Assembly: GCA_025024175.1 (NCBI GenBank)
Contig: QCXZ01000075.1
Location: forward strand, 7,130,001 to 7,194,000
Direction of reading: 5' to 3'
DNA length: 64,000 bases
Origin: Rhyzopertha dominica
Lineage: Eukaryota > Arthropoda > Insecta > Coleoptera > Bostrichidae
Translations under genes and position numbers: made by a program
Part shown: positions 33,060 through 46,204 of the stretch, one piece after another
Layout: each line of letters starts with the position of its first letter
How positions within the stretch are numbered: position 1 is the stretch's first letter
The notes under the pieces: model-generated
Databases searched by the model: none
What the model was told of the DNA's origin: nothing
What the model saw: the letters and a program-made list of their open reading frames with translations, nothing else

Positions 33060-34635
33060 CTTAATTTTAACTAATGCTGTATATCCTGCTGTTTGGAAAG
33101 TATCGAAAGTTTATCCTGTTTTCAAGTCCGGTGATAAAACTAACATACAAAATTACAGACCGATTGCTAATACTTGCAATTTTTCGAAATTGTTTGAATG
33201 TATTTTATCGGACGTTCTCTATAGTCATTTTTCGTCATTAACTATTGCTGAACAACATTGTGAATTTGTACAAAATTTGTCAAGTGCACTTGACGCAAGG
33301 TTGCAGGTCGATGTAGTTTATACGGATATGTCTAAGGCATTTGATACTGTGGACGTGGATATTCTCCTGAGCAAACTGGATAGCATCGGTCTCTGTGATA
33401 ATCTTATCGAATTGTTTCATTCAATGTTGCACGGTAGAAGGCAGTTTGTTGAATATAGAAATGTTAAATCTGCACAATTCAATACACCAACTGGTGTGAC
33501 GCAAGGCTCAATTCTTGGTCCTTTACTTTTCAATATTTACATTAATAGTGTGAAGGAGCAGTTGTCATGTCCGTTTTTGCTATACGCAGATAATTTAAAA
33601 ATATTCAATGTAATTAATTCGGAATCTGATTGTGTTGCATTGCAGAAGTTTATTGATTCCTTTGTTCAGTGATGTAGCCACAATAGACTGACAGTCAATA
33701 TCTCTAAATGTTGTGTACTAACGTGTTCTCGCAAAATCAGTAATTTTACTTTTGATTATAATATAAATGGCATTATTTTGGAGAAACGCTCTCGAGTTCG
33801 GGATCTTGGCGTTGTCATTGATAGTCAGCTGTCCTTCTCTCCGCACATTGAGAAAATTTGTGAGGATGCTTTGAAGATGCTCGGTTTTGTAAAGAGTAAT
33901 ACCAGAGGTTTTGTAAATATTGATACGCTCTTGTCTTTATATTATTGTTATATTAGAAACAAATTGGAATATTGTTCATTGGTCTGGAGCCCCCATTATG
34001 ACAATCATGTAAATGCCCTGGAAAGAGTTCAACGAAGGTTTTTGAAATATTTGTATTTTGTTAAATATCACGCTTATCCTGTACAAAACTACCCACAATG
34101 TGTTTTACTTGCAACCTTTTCTCAATCTGCGTTAGCCGATAGAAGATGCTACTCTTCTGTTTTGTTTTTGTATAAGTTAGTTGATGGCACTTTTGTATCT
34201 CAACCATTGTTACAGATGCTAAAATTTCAGATCCCGCGACCAGCTAGTAGATACACTACTCTGTTTAGCTATGAAGTCACTAGTACCATGCACCACTTTA
34301 ATTCTCCACTATATACTGCTGTGAGAAACTATAATAAGTACAACCAAACCCTTGACCTGTTTTGTGGTAGTAGCTTAACATTTAAGAAAATTTCTAAAAA
34401 TGTAATAACTGGTATTCCATAGTGTTCATTCCTCGAAATCCACTCTGACTTTATGTACCTTTTTTTTCATTATTGTCTTTGTTATACATAAATTCATTCA
34501 TTTTTTGTATTCTTTGAATTATAGAATTTAGTTCAATTTATGCATACATGAACATTTTTGCTGACTGTTTCTGTTTTTGTATTTATCCTGTAATTGGACT
34601 TAATTGTCTGCTGGATAATAAAGTATTATTATTAT
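33060..34635 (+). mobile_element. Non-LTR retrotransposon (Jockey/CR1-like), 5'-truncated
   Basis: One frame runs from about 33075 to a stop at 34420 with a single in-frame TGA (33670, where Trp is expected). Seen in order: VFKSGDKTNIQNYRPIAN, VVYTDMSKAFDTVD, GVTQGSILGPLLF, LLYADNLKIF (the catalytic YADD altered to YADN), RDLGVVIDSQLSFSPHI, and the C-terminal YCSLVWSPHY region. AATAAAG and a short (ATT)n tail (34612-34636) close the element, consistent with the microsatellite 3' ends of CR1-type LINEs. The endonuclease half is absent. The lost active-site Asp makes it inactive. Confidence 0.85.
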
Positions 34636-34919
34636 AAAATATAGTGGATTTGATAGACTTCGGGGAGATTTATTGTAGAAGTAAACATTAGTCTTATATC
34701 CACTTAGAGGAAAATGGACCAGTTTACATTGTTTAAAAGTCTTAAACTTAACATAACAGAAAAATTTGTATTTCTGGTCCAATACTACAAAACCATAAAT
34801 ATGAGGTTCATTCAACACTTACTAGATAATTATATCTTTAGTACAAAAAAACACAAATAGTTATCAGAACTTGGGAACATAAAAAACAATAAACAGAGAA
34901 TAAAAAAGTAACAGCATTT

Positions 34920-35120
34920 TTACTTTTTTACTAGTGTAACCATATCTTTTTTACACTTCTTGCATTGAGCTCGCATTTTACCATTTTGCACCTTAATTTT
35001 GTCAGTTATTCCACACTGCATCGTTCCTACTACGCCATTGTAATTGTTGAACTTTAAACTTTTAAACAGACAATGTCGCTTTCTATTCTCTTTGTTAAAG
35101 TTGATATTAGCTAAAATCAA
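34920..35120 (-). pseudogene. BED-type zinc finger remnant of hAT transposase
   Basis: The minus strand reads KVQNGKMRAQCKKCKKDMVT, matching the first half of a BED finger as found in hAT transposases (NGK..AxCxxC). The His/Cys second half is not found. Its position inside the hAT element at 32082-35501 supports the call. Confidence 0.5.
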
Positions 35121-35514
35121 CCCAGTAACCTTAAATTGGGGTATGTGATTGGTCTAGATTTTAAGAACAATGTTGATTCTAGTTTAAAATAGAAAAGAGA
35201 AACCGACTCATAATAACTAAAATTGTTGCGTAAACAAAAAAGACAAAAATGACAACTGATAATCGTAGTCATCTAGGGAGTTTTAGACAACTGCTACGCT
35301 CCGCGCCATCTGCTCGTATTTATTTTCATTACAATGTATAGTAAATTTGCATGAGAGTTTATGTTTAAAACAGTGTTTAAAACGTTTTAAACACGTTTTT
35401 AACTAAATTAAAAAAACATGTTTAAAACGATTTAAACATGATTAAAATTAAAAAACTGTTCGTTTTGTTTAATTTAAAAAAACATGTTTTTGCCAACCCT
35501 GATCAGAAATTAAT

Positions 35515-36290
35515 ACTTTCTTGTAGAAAACGACTTGAAGACAGAAAACATCTTTAGTTTAATACATAAACATAATGAAAAACTGATTCATTTCATCAAT
35601 AGTCAAGAGTCTGGGATTCTTTAAACACTACCAAGGAAACCCTCCAGCTTAAAATAATACTTATATCAGAATCTACCTGTTACTGTAGTAATGGTAGCAG
35701 GTGCTTATTTTTTGTTAATATTATAATGTTTGTAAGTTTAAACTGGTTGCAAAAAATGTTCTTTCTAAACTTAGTAAGACTTTTAAAAAAAGGTGTTATA
35801 TGTACTTTCATAATACATAAAATTAGACATCTGTAAGATAGTTTTAAACAATAAGCATAAAATGTGCCTCACGTATCGCTTAGAGGGCCGTTATTTTTTA
35901 ACATCTCTTTATGCTTTATTAAACTTCAAGTAGGATTTAAGCTATCTAATTAAGGTTTGGTGTTTGCCGCAGGTAAGTAATTATCCTTAGTTCTTATTAC
36001 TTTAGTTTTAGACTGATTAGTTGATTATAGTAATAATTAAATATACTTCTCTATCAAGTTAGATATACAGCTTTTTAAATTTGAGGAAGTTTTAGCTGTA
36101 CAACTGTTAAAAAATGTAGCATAGCAACCTGAATGTATTATTTTGTTAATATGAGCATATCATATATGCATAATTGGCGTATAGTACATTTGCCTTAAGC
36201 ATATTGATGATTATAAACTTGATTAGTTACATTTAAATCAAGAATATGATATATTTCAACCAATTTAATAATATCGCGTTGTGTTTAATA
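35515..36290. other. Stretch without recognisable gene
   Basis: AT-rich, no ORF of note, no repeat boundary seen. Confidence 0.4.
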
Positions 36291-36292
36291 TA

Positions 36293-36490
36293 ATGACAGA
36301 GAAACGTGGAAATAAGTGGCGTTTGGTCCTTGGGTGTAAAAAGAGTTCAAAAATTCCATTAAGAAGTTTGTTACTGTATCAAAGAAAAAAGAAAGGAGAT
36401 TAAAATTGTTTACTGGTGCATGACGCGAGATGTAAAACTGTTTTTTTTACTGTGAGGACCATGTTGCACAAAAGCTTGGCCATTATTTAA
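36293..36490 (+). pseudogene. THAP-domain fragment, frameshifted
   Basis: From ATG 36293: TEKRGNKWRLVLGCKKSSK, then after a frameshift FYCEDHVAQKLG (36447-36482). The Cys near the start and the CEDH block correspond to the C2CH zinc-binding residues of THAP domains, DNA-binding modules common in insect transposon-derived proteins. The middle of the domain is scrambled. Confidence 0.5.
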
Positions 36491-37574
36491 GACGTTAACT
36501 CGCGGTAAATTTTGTAAATTATATTGTATTCATGCTCGAATATATATATTTATCGATAACACGCCTAATACGCATTACATATGAGAACAAGAGTTATCAA
36601 ACACAAACGGAAGGCAAAACCAACAATCAATGGGTTATTATGCTGTTAGGCTCTTACATATGCTTGCCGAACGAGTCACATGATACGAGCTGTGACATCA
36701 ACAAGAGCTTCGACCATTTAGCGAGCGTATCGCGAACCGCCAAAATCGTTTGAACTTTTATGTTTTTGTCCACCATATTTTATGGTAAAACAACAAGTCG
36801 TTATGTTAACAACACGTTATTTGANTAGTTCATGAGGATATTGGGCTAATAGTAGTAGTTNCGGAGATTACTTCGATCAATGGNANACACCCAAGTTGTA
36901 TTCGAATAACCCCTAAACTGCAGTGTCGTATTTTCGGGTTCTACGAGAACAAAAGTAATTTTTGCAAATGTTTTCTTTAGGCGCTAATACATATTTACAT
37001 ATTGGCAACATGGCCACTAAAATGACTAAATGACCATCACTATAATGTAATCACTCGTTAATTAATAACAAAATGATTAATAAATAGGTAAAATGGCTTT
37101 TGTTTGACTGGACGATTTATCGGTTAGTATGGCTATTTCATGTACTATCAGTTTGCTCAGAATTTAATGTTTCGCGTTGACAAGAAGCGATTTATAACGC
37201 CTTTAGTTAAGCATTTAAGAAATAATAAGGTTTAAGCTTTCAATTACACTTTAAGTTAAATTGTAGGAATACAGCTAAGTTTTCAACGTAGTGTATGTTA
37301 TAGTATGGGGGTGAGTGTGTGCTCTACTAGAGGTTTTTTTTTGCCAAAAAAGACCTCTTGCGAATATTTGCGATTTCAACAAACTTCTTTTCAGATGGCG
37401 GTGAGTATTTCCAGCAGAATATTTTTGATGCATGGATAGAAATACCAAAGGCAAAGGCGATTGACTCAGTTACCGACTTGGTCGATAAAAAGCGTATGTC
37501 AACAAATTGAAATCCGATGGAGAAAATCTGGGCGGCCTCGGGCATGCTTTTTACGTGTAAATTCTGCATGGCTC

Positions 37575-37890
37575 AAAACTAACATTAATCTGCCAAATGA
37601 CGTCCGCGGAGCTCTCATATGTGTTTAGCGACAAAATGTATCAATATCCAAAACTAGAAGCTAGAAATAAACATAATAAGCAGTTCCACGAAGCTTATAC
37701 CCGGAAGACCGCGTGCTGATGCAAATGTAGATCTTATACATAAATTGCTGATAACTTCAGATCCACTAATTGCTAGTTTACGGCCACCACCAAAAAAATA
37801 CACGGACAGTTGTCGACGGAAGTTTTACACTTACTGGCATCGTCAATAAGATAACCATACATGTAGTAGTGATTCCGAAGAAGCAGAATA
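37575..37890 (+). pseudogene. Unidentified TE-like ORF end
   Basis: Broken coding-like text: TNINLPNDVRGALICV, then LEARNKHNKQFHEAYT, a +1 shift, GRPRADANVDLIHKLL, RPPPKKYTDSCRRKFYTYWH, a TAA, and an acidic end SSDSEEAE-stop. An acidic SSDSE tail also closes the transposase at 2538. I do not recognise the family. It could be the far end of the element whose THAP part lies at 36293. Confidence 0.3.
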
Positions 37891-37899
37891 AAAATATAT

Positions 37900-38705
37900 A
37901 AAAATATATGCCTTCAAATTCTTCTTTACTCATACATCCTACCGGTGTCTTTTTTGTTTTTAGTTTTTATAAGTAGTAAAATAGTTAGAATAATTATTTA
38001 ATTTGTGTATTTGAAATTTTAAAGTATAACGTTGAAAATAAAGACTTGTTAAATTGTGAAAAGTGTTTTGTCAAGCTCGGTTGTTTACAATAGCATCGTC
38101 AAAAATCTACTTCCAGCTCTAAGCTGTAAAGGGTCCTGCTTAGCAGTTGGTGACTAAAACCTGCAGGTGGGAAGTTTGCTCCCAAGGTCGGTGGGGTAAC
38201 ATGTATCCAGCTATCCTGCGGGATCCCCAGGCACATGTGGATTTGTGAGCGTATAAATAATTCATTGTCCCTTTCGTAGGGCACCCGTCTGAATCATATA
38301 TGACCAGTGGATTGCCCTGGATGTGGCGGAGTGGTGATTATATTCGCATTAATGGAATAGTTAATCGTGGACGGCGAAAAAGAACGTATGGGTCTGTGGC
38401 GGGAACGGGATTAGGTGGATGAGGATTTGATGGGATCTTGTATCGGGTTAAATGCGTATCTTTTATTTAGTAACGGTTTAGGGTAAGGACCGTACTCAGT
38501 GTTACACACATCTTGTTGAAAAGGCGTAAAGATTTCAGGATGTGATTGAGTCATTTTAGGTCCGCATCAGCTTAAATTTTGAGTAATTTCGAGATCCAGG
38601 ATGAGCTCAGCTTCTTAGCAGTTGTTTAGTCCCCTTATGAGTGTTGGTTACCATCTTCATAATTGTCTATTTTATCTAATGCTATTTATTTTTTATCCAG
38701 TTGCA
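37900..38705. other. Stretch without recognisable gene
   Basis: 38099-38284 on minus has a 61-residue GC-richer ORF with no known domain. Nothing else was recognised. Confidence 0.35.
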
Positions 38706-38710
38706 AGGTT

Positions 38711-38750
38711 GTACTGGAGATGACCACTTTCAGTGGTCAAAAGCGCTACG
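38711..38750 (+). ncRNA. Decayed hammerhead-like motif (site 9)
   Basis: CTGGAGA (expected CTGANGA), a perfect 6-bp stem II GACCAC/GTGGTC, then AAAA in place of GAAA, followed by the intact palindrome AGCGCT. Two essential core bases are changed, so it should not cleave. It probably marks the 3' end of a lost PLE, since AGCGCT is the same palindrome as at sites 3 and 7. Confidence 0.45.
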
Positions 38751-38759
38751 TTTTTTATT

Positions 38760-40845
38760 AATATAGCCGAGCCGTAAGAATTAACATGGAATAATTTTAT
38801 ATATACTTCGACTCAGAAATGGATCAGTTCATTATCTTAACTTTGGTATATGTTAAAAGAACATAAAACTTCATATTTTAGCTATATCTTCATGGCAATG
38901 GTGTTCTACAAGAATGCTTTATGATATTTTTAACAAGAATGGACATTTTTTCTGTTTCTGTTGTTCTGTCCACATAGATGCAACGTTTAGTGACGCTATA
39001 TGACGGCTGTTATACTTCTGTCACGGTCTCGCAGTCTTACGAATCCTATGATACCACGAGTAGCGTAGATTATGGCGAACTAAAAAAGTTTGGTTTGTAA
39101 AGCCCTCTAAGTATAGAGCTTAACCTTAAAAAAGAAGTTGTAGAATGCAACATAATTATGATTACATAATAAGTAGTACTCAAAGTACTCAAAAGGGTTT
39201 TAATATTATATTGCTATGAAACCATTTTATAACTGCTTAATACTAATCTTTATAATACTTCTGTAACAATTTTTAAAACTGTGCTATAACACTAATTCTA
39301 TTATAGAATCTGTATAGAGCTAAAATGCTTTATATAAATATGCGCGTTATAAACGTTTGCTTGACTATTATAAACCTGTTAACTGCCAGTTGGGGTAAAT
39401 AGAGTGTAAGATTCATAAAACGTGTTTGTAGGTGCTTATAATAGCGTGATAACGACGACAAATAACAAGCAAACAAAAAACAAACTTTTCACAGGTATCT
39501 CCAAACCACCGCGTGTTATTCTCATATTGGACATCTAATTAAAAATTTGGTTTTGGGAAACTGTACTGTATTACCATCAGGGTCAAATAATTGCGTGCCA
39601 TTTGAAGCGATGCAAACTATGTTAATTACCGAATAGGTATACTTACACACACTGCAAATATTTTCACAGTTTTCAAAACAACCACTAACAAAACAACGTC
39701 ACACGCACGAAACGTTGACCGGTGACTGAAGCTTCTATCCTGCTGTCACTCGCCTAATTGGATATTGTGGCAAAAAAAAACAGCGCTACTCGCTGTTCGG
39801 TCAATACAACGCCTACGCCGTTTTAATATCTTACGAAGTTTTTTGTACCGCTTGATTTGGAATATGTTTGTTCTGCGTTGTGTTGAACGAAGTATTCCAA
39901 ATTTGTGGCGATCTATGTATTATGTATTGTAATGAAACATGTATTAACAGCATAAAAGCGGTAAATATAATGCACTTTTGAGTTTTATATAAGTTGGCAC
40001 ATTAAAATATTTACAAATAGGGTATATTAAAGGTGTGAAACGTTTTGAACCAAACAAAGGGCACATGGACTTTTAGTTTTTAATGTGGTTTTATCCCACT
40101 TCCGTTTAACTTACACATTCAGTTAGATATGACATCATCGAAAATTATCTTAAATAGCAACAACTTTTCCTCAGCAGAAATCAAAAGATATCAGAGGTAT
40201 CGTTTTTTTCGAATAAGATAACATTTCAAGTGTGCTACCTAATGTTCAGAAATTGGATGAAAAGGTCAGCAAAGCATAACGTAAAAAATAAAGTTTGACT
40301 TGAAACATCTTTTAAAGCTTCAACTTTGTTTCAGTTTGGCACAGTAGAATATCATATTTCTTACTTAAAAATTTTCCCAATGTAATTATATTAACAAAGG
40401 TACAGGGTATTAAAGTTTTTTTGTTTTCGATATTCCTTAATAACTTTTAGAAGAAATGAAATATTTAAATGAAATTTGATAATCTGGGTTTTCTTGGGCA
40501 AGTATATAAAATATTTGCATGGATTGACTGATACTGGCATGTGTCACCAACCTACGGGTATAAAATGTCATAACTTTTGACCACTACTTTTTGGATGTAT
40601 ATCAATCAGTTCATCTATCGCTGTTCCACAAAAAATGTTTACCTTGCAGAACTTGCTAATCATGTTATACATGCGTTAGTGTACACCTATAAATCGTATA
40701 AACTAAGCAAACAATTCTAGCAACTTTTGTCTCACTGAACTCGTTGAAAACTTGTCCTAAAAAATATCAAAGTTACTGTTGGACATAACATAATTACATA
40801 AATTAAATGCCATTTTCATGGCGCAGTTGAAATGATGTTGAGTGG
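38760..40845. other. Stretch without recognisable gene
   Basis: AT-rich, only short ORFs. 39690-39900 is slightly CpG-richer. No exon or repeat boundary is supportable. Confidence 0.4.
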
Positions 40846-40849
40846 ACGG

Positions 40850-41980
40850 TACACTGTATTAAAAAGGAACAGGCGATCTGCTATTAACTCTGGGGACATT
40901 TTTGCTTATCCCATTCAGAAAAGTACTACTAACTACTTTACCGCATATAATTTTCTGCAAGAAAACAATAGATGCCAATTCTCGTATACTCTCAAGAGAC
41001 TTCATTAACAACATTTAATAGCGCGCTCTGATCACAATGTCTTGTAGGGTAAACATCAAACCTTTTAGAGATACTTGGAAAACTTTCTTAAATTATTTTC
41101 CAACAGATCAATATATCGCCGCTGGTAAGAACTCCAAATTACACTGCAGTATTCGAGCTAAATCTCACTAAGGCATAAAACAATAACTTTATAGCAAAAA
41201 TGTTATTGAATTTAGAAGTATTTCGCATAATAAACCCCAGAGTCTTAAGTGCAGCAGCCGCAACATTTTCAATATGCTGAACAAAATACAACTTACAGTC
41301 AACGATAACACCCAAGTCTCTAATCTCATCACATCTGGAAAGTACATTCCCTGAGATATTGTAAAAAAGTTAATGCTTACATTTTTTCTGCCGAAGGGCA
41401 CTATTTTGCACTTATTAATATTTAATTCAAGTTTGTTCGTGAAACACCATCTATTTAAATTGTCAATATCCTGCTGAAGAAGCAAGCAATTCGAATAAGA
41501 ACCTATAGCCTTCAGCATTTTTAAGTCATCGGCATACAAATAAACATTACATTTAAGCGATTTCACTACATCGTTGGAAAGTATTACGAATAATGGTGGG
41601 CCCAGGATCGAACCCTGAACCACTCCACTAGTTACATGAAAAGTATTAGATCTGAACCCACCATGCTCAACAAATTGCCACCTATCCATCAAAAGAGACT
41701 TAACAACGGACACAAGTCCATCGCAAAAACCAAAATTTCGCAGTTTATTCAATAGAAAGCAGTGATTAACATGATGAAAAGCCTTTTTCAAATCAGTATA
41801 CACAATGTCGACCTGTAAACGTTCATCGAGAGATTTAGATACAATATGTGTAAACTCGCAAAGATTAGAAGCCGTTGATTTTCCCTTAACAAATCCGTGC
41901 TGTTCCGGTGCTATATAGGACTCAATATGTGGGTAAATAACTTGAGACAAGACCAACCCAAATAAATTATATAAATTCAT
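40850..41980 (-). mobile_element. Non-LTR retrotransposon (Jockey/CR1-like), minus-strand fragment
   Basis: The main ORF 41980-41189 contains VIYPHIESYIAPEQHGFVKG, VDIVYTDLKKAFHHVNH (the palm Asp of KAFD replaced by His), GVVQGSILGPPLF, and an intact YADD in YLYADDLKML. Beyond 41189 the frame breaks, but VIWSSYQRRYIDLLE and KNVPRVNSRSPVPF remain readable down to about 40850. It is related to, but clearly different from, the element at 33060-34635. The 5' part is truncated. Confidence 0.8.
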
Positions 41981-41989
41981 TTACCACTT

Positions 41990-44900
41990 TTACTTACAGA
42001 ACATTTTTAAAACAATAGGTAGCATAAAAATGTCTTGTATGTAAAAGTGATTATTAAATATTTCAATAAAGATCGAAAGCTTGACAGTGGAAAAAAAGAG
42101 TATTCTTTTACTGAATTGGCCGAAAGTCGAATAGTCCCGAAACAACTAATAATATTTACTAGTGAGACTGCTACTTCCTTTCGGTTATTATTGTAGATGG
42201 ATTTCTACATTCAGAACGTAAGGTCTAACTGGGGCATACAAGCAGTTAACCTACTTAAACAATAAAGTAAATTGAATAAAAAGATGACGAATCTTACTAA
42301 CAGAAGAATTTCCTTACACAAACGCAAGAATCATGATGAATTCCAAATTACGTAAAACCAGTTTGAAGAACATATATAGACCATTTGAAAAGGGAAGCCA
42401 ACGGATACAAAAGAAAGTCGCAGATTATAATTTAAGATTGAAGTTTAAAGCTACGAACCTAGGAATAAGTCACGTAAATTTTTAAATTAGTTAAAAATCA
42501 AAACTAAAATTAAGAACAGTTTCATGGCAGCAATAATTTTGACTATAACTGAAGAATGTAAAAGAAGACAAAAAATAATATTTATTAAGATATTTTGTAC
42601 CACAAAACTAATACATTCGTATATACACTATACACAAAATAAATGGTTCACTAATTTGTCAAATACTGTAATAGCTTAGAAAGTTAAAACAGCGTTAGCC
42701 CTTGGTCCAAAATTTTGTTTTAAGACATCAGCCAAAGAAAGCTGATATAGCAAACCTCGCATTGGTTATTGAAGAAGAAGTTTCTAAGGAGCCAAAGTAA
42801 CTAGATAATTTATTAGTTATATGCATAAGAATAAAGATGTAAAAAACCTTTAAATTTTTTCTATTTATTTCTTAATAACGCTTTCTAAAGAACGTCCACG
42901 ACCTTGTAGTCTTATAAGTGACAAGGGAGGAGTAAGTTTTATGGAATAACAAAATAAACAAAAAAATTATAACCTTTTATCAGACACTAATAATTTTGCA
43001 GTTATGAAAAGTGATCCTACTGGTACAATTCAAGCAAAATATAAAAAAATATAAGCAGATTTCAATTTTTCACCCCAAAAAATCGCCCTAGCCGAATATT
43101 GTGCCAATACATCAGTTAATAAAAAATATTTATAAAAAACTAAAAGCGGATTGAGTCTTTGACACCATATCTCCGAAATCATTCGTTCTTGGACTGAGGT
43201 CAGCTGGGTTTAGAACGTTACAATTTAGCCGCAGGAATTTGTGGTAGCATTTTTCCGTAACTTTTTAGAGAAATCCCATATAACAATTTTTTTTAAATAT
43301 CAAAATTTAGAAAAGATAAATAATTTTACAACCGTGTGTTCTAGACCAAAGTATGTTTCATAAAATCGCATTGAAATTAAAAGGGGAATCCAAATATGCA
43401 ATAATACACATGGTGCCATATTTAAAAAATATGCATAAGCATTTATTGAACCCCCTCCTATATTATGGCGCTTGCAATTTTGAAAATTACAATAACAAGT
43501 CCATAATCTTTCGTCCACCCCATATGCAGATGGTATACGTATGTAACTACAATTATTATTTGGAACAGCAAACAGAATTACTTGTGTGATTGTTGCAGTT
43601 CCCTGAACACTGCTCAATTTACGTCGTAACTATATGCATCCACTCCAGTACAGCACTGATCCACGTATAGTTGTCATACTACACCGAGCAGGTTAGTTAT
43701 TTGCCAAATTCCAATATCAATATACTCGGGTGTTTCGCATACACACAATGTGTTTAATCCAAAGCGTCAACTGCTTCGTGGGACGTTACAGCATATATAA
43801 TTGGATGTTTACTGCAAACAAATGTGCACTGTAACACTCGCGTGTATATCCTGGTTGCAATCTTCTCCAGCATTGTCACTTCGCGCATACCGATGCAACA
43901 TAAGCAAAGTTGTGAGACGTGTGGATTTTGTTGATATGCAAACTATGCGTCGCCTGCTAGGATCTCCTATAAAATTAATAGGCACAGTCCTGTACAGTGA
44001 CAAAGTTTTTGTTACAGACGTCAGGTAATGTTCACGGGGAGTTGTCGGCCCCTTTTCAAAACAGNAATCGTGAGAAGTTGAGAAACTTGTACATTTAATT
44101 GTTGGTGCAATTATAATAATTGTTCATCAGAGGGCAGATTAAATATACTCCTGGAAATGTTNGTAAATTCAAGTTGTTAGGTGCCAGTTTTTCATGTTTT
44201 TGTAATGTGGTATTCTAAAGAGCATGGGGCTCATGCTTGGAGGTCTGGTATTGATTGGAAGGTAATCTGAGATGTTTATGATGTAGTTCTCGCTGTGATC
44301 TATTTTTATAGTATAACTGATGCTGTATGTTAGTTGTATGTTCGTTGTAAGTGCAAATCGTACAAAAATGCGTATGGAGCGAACTAAAAGTGACACAATT
44401 AATCATATTTATGCTAATTTATATTACGTAAATATTTGTTAAATTTGTTTGCCTGTAAAAAATGANCCAAAACTTGATCTTCATTATATGAATTCTGGAC
44501 AAGAAGGTTTAATACTTTAATTATTTATTTACAAATCTTGTATTCTATTTTTATTTTATTCTGTTTTTATTTGCATCGAAAATATATGAGTTATCTTGTA
44601 ACCTAAGTTTTTCTTTATTCCTGTATTTTCCGTTAGCAATTAACTACAATAATGGATTAAAACAAGTATTTAAAATCTTTAGAAACTGCTGCAAATTTTC
44701 ATAAATTTGTTTAGTGCAATTGACTAAACAATAATTGATGAAATCTACAAAAAGCCATGCAAATTATGAAATAAAATACTATAAATTACAACGGATTCTG
44801 TAAAAGCCAACAGCATTACTTACTACACTTTGTAGCTCAAAGTGATACTGTTTATATTAAGCAATTTAAAGTAAAATATACAGTGTTCACTAAACACTAT

Positions 44901-45195
44901 GGGATAAAGNTTTGCTGCAATTTATAGCTCTGTGTATGATATTACATGTACTACAAATCCAAAGAATTTTATCTTACTTTTTGCACTTGCTGCATATAAT
45001 CCTAAAGATTGTAATATATAACGTTGCATTTACAGCATTTTATGCTACNAATTATTTTCAGTGTACGCAAGTATTTGTTGACTATTGTATTTGCGCTCAC
45101 TTGAGAGTACTCTGTAAATTAGAATGTGTACGTGTATCGCACGTAGTTTACAAATTAAATTGTATATTTTCGGGAACAGAGGTAATTTTTTACGA
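41990..45195. other. Long stretch without recognisable gene
   Basis: Several 60-110 residue ORFs on both strands, none with a known domain and none with convincing splice signals. It contains some Ns near 44065-45050. Confidence 0.4.
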
Positions 45196-45207
45196 AGAAA
45201 TATGCGT

Positions 45208-45280
45208 TGGCTATCAACGGGAATCGAACCAGATCTTCTGGATTTAGCGTCTGTTATGCAGACACTGCGCTATGAGGGTA
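45208..45280 (-). repeat. tRNA-like sequence, probably a SINE head
   Basis: Minus strand: TAGCGCAGTGTC (A-box like, 45261-45272) and a perfect B-box GGTTCGATTCC (45220-45230). An anticodon-arm-like GTCTG/CAGAC encloses CATAA. The acceptor ends do not pair over 7 bp and the D-arm is short, so it is not a good tRNA gene; a tRNA(Met)-derived SINE or pseudogene fits better. Confidence 0.5.
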
Positions 45281-45284
45281 ATGT

Positions 45285-46200
45285 CAAAAACTCGGCAAAG
45301 GTGTATTATTATCTGTTTACTTAGTGAATGAGAAAACAATTGCAGTTCCCTTAAAGAGAAAATTAACGAGATCGAGTCAACAGCTTTTTGAATTTAAGAA
45401 CTAGTTTCAATTGTAGGAACAAACGCAAACCAACGTAAAATGGAAAATGTCATATCTCATTTTAAAAGATAACGTTATGGTACTGACTTGGGATAACTGT
45501 TATGTTGGATACAGATCTGGTTGCAAATGAAGTTGAACGTCAAACTTGTTTCAGCAAATTTACCAGAAAAAAGGTAGGTCACCCTGTTTATGAAAATGTT
45601 CGGATACCAGTGAAAGCAAATCTTCCTTTTATAGAAAAGAACGATCACTGCCAGTCTACGTTGACCGAATTGAAAGACCAAGCTTTCGGACTATGACAAT
45701 AATATACTTAGAAGATATTATTTAAGGTACAGTACTAATATTCATGGTGAAAACATCCCTATAAGCACATTAAAAAACAAAGTTTATTTATCAACAACAC
45801 AATTATAAAGTCAAATGTCAAATAATCTACATCAAACCATGATAAGCATGGATGACACAATGTGGCCAAACGCAAGATGGCTAAAGAGCAGATGAAGATT
45901 CAAACCAGTAGGTCAAATCGCTTTCCAACACCAATAAACTTCTAAGAGACAGAACTGTCAGATCTATATAGATGTCGGATAAAAGCAAATGAGTTAATGA
46001 TGCCATCTATGTTGTCATCTTGTTAAGCAATTCCTCTTACTGAGAACTTCATTTCTGAGATGGACGAATGTGGTTTGCTTGGCGATTAACTAACATATTC
46101 TAAAAGATTACTGCAAAATGTTCATAACCTTTTATTAAATATGTCTAGCAACGTAATAAGGACAAATAATTCATTCAAAAATTGCCAAACGAACCCCCGG
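45285..46200. other. Stretch without recognisable gene
   Basis: The 64-residue plus ORF at 45502 (VGHPVYENVRIPVKANLPF) has protein-like composition, but I recognise no family. The rest is AT-rich. Confidence 0.3.
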
Positions 46201-46204
46201 AAAA

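Larger units (their letters stand above)
32082..35501 (-). mobile_element. 3.4-kb hAT transposon hosting two retroelements
   Basis: The ends CAGGGTTGGCA and its inverted copy (TGCCAACCCTG ending 35501) are flanked by the exact 8-bp duplication ATCAGAAA (32074-32081 and 35502-35509). Near the right end, both TTTAAAAC-type subterminal repeats and a BED-finger remnant on the minus strand (34920-35120) fit a once-autonomous hAT element. The middle is occupied by a Penelope-like element (32269-33015) and a non-LTR retrotransposon (33060-34635), so nearly all of the transposase has been lost. Confidence 0.85.

Noticed and set aside
43300..44028. Several overlapping ORFs of 64-105 residues on both strands
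   Set aside because: Mutual overlap, no domains, no splice or promoter context.
45208..45280. True tRNA gene
   Set aside because: The B-box is perfect but the acceptor stem does not close and the D-arm is short; a SINE head or pseudogene fits better.
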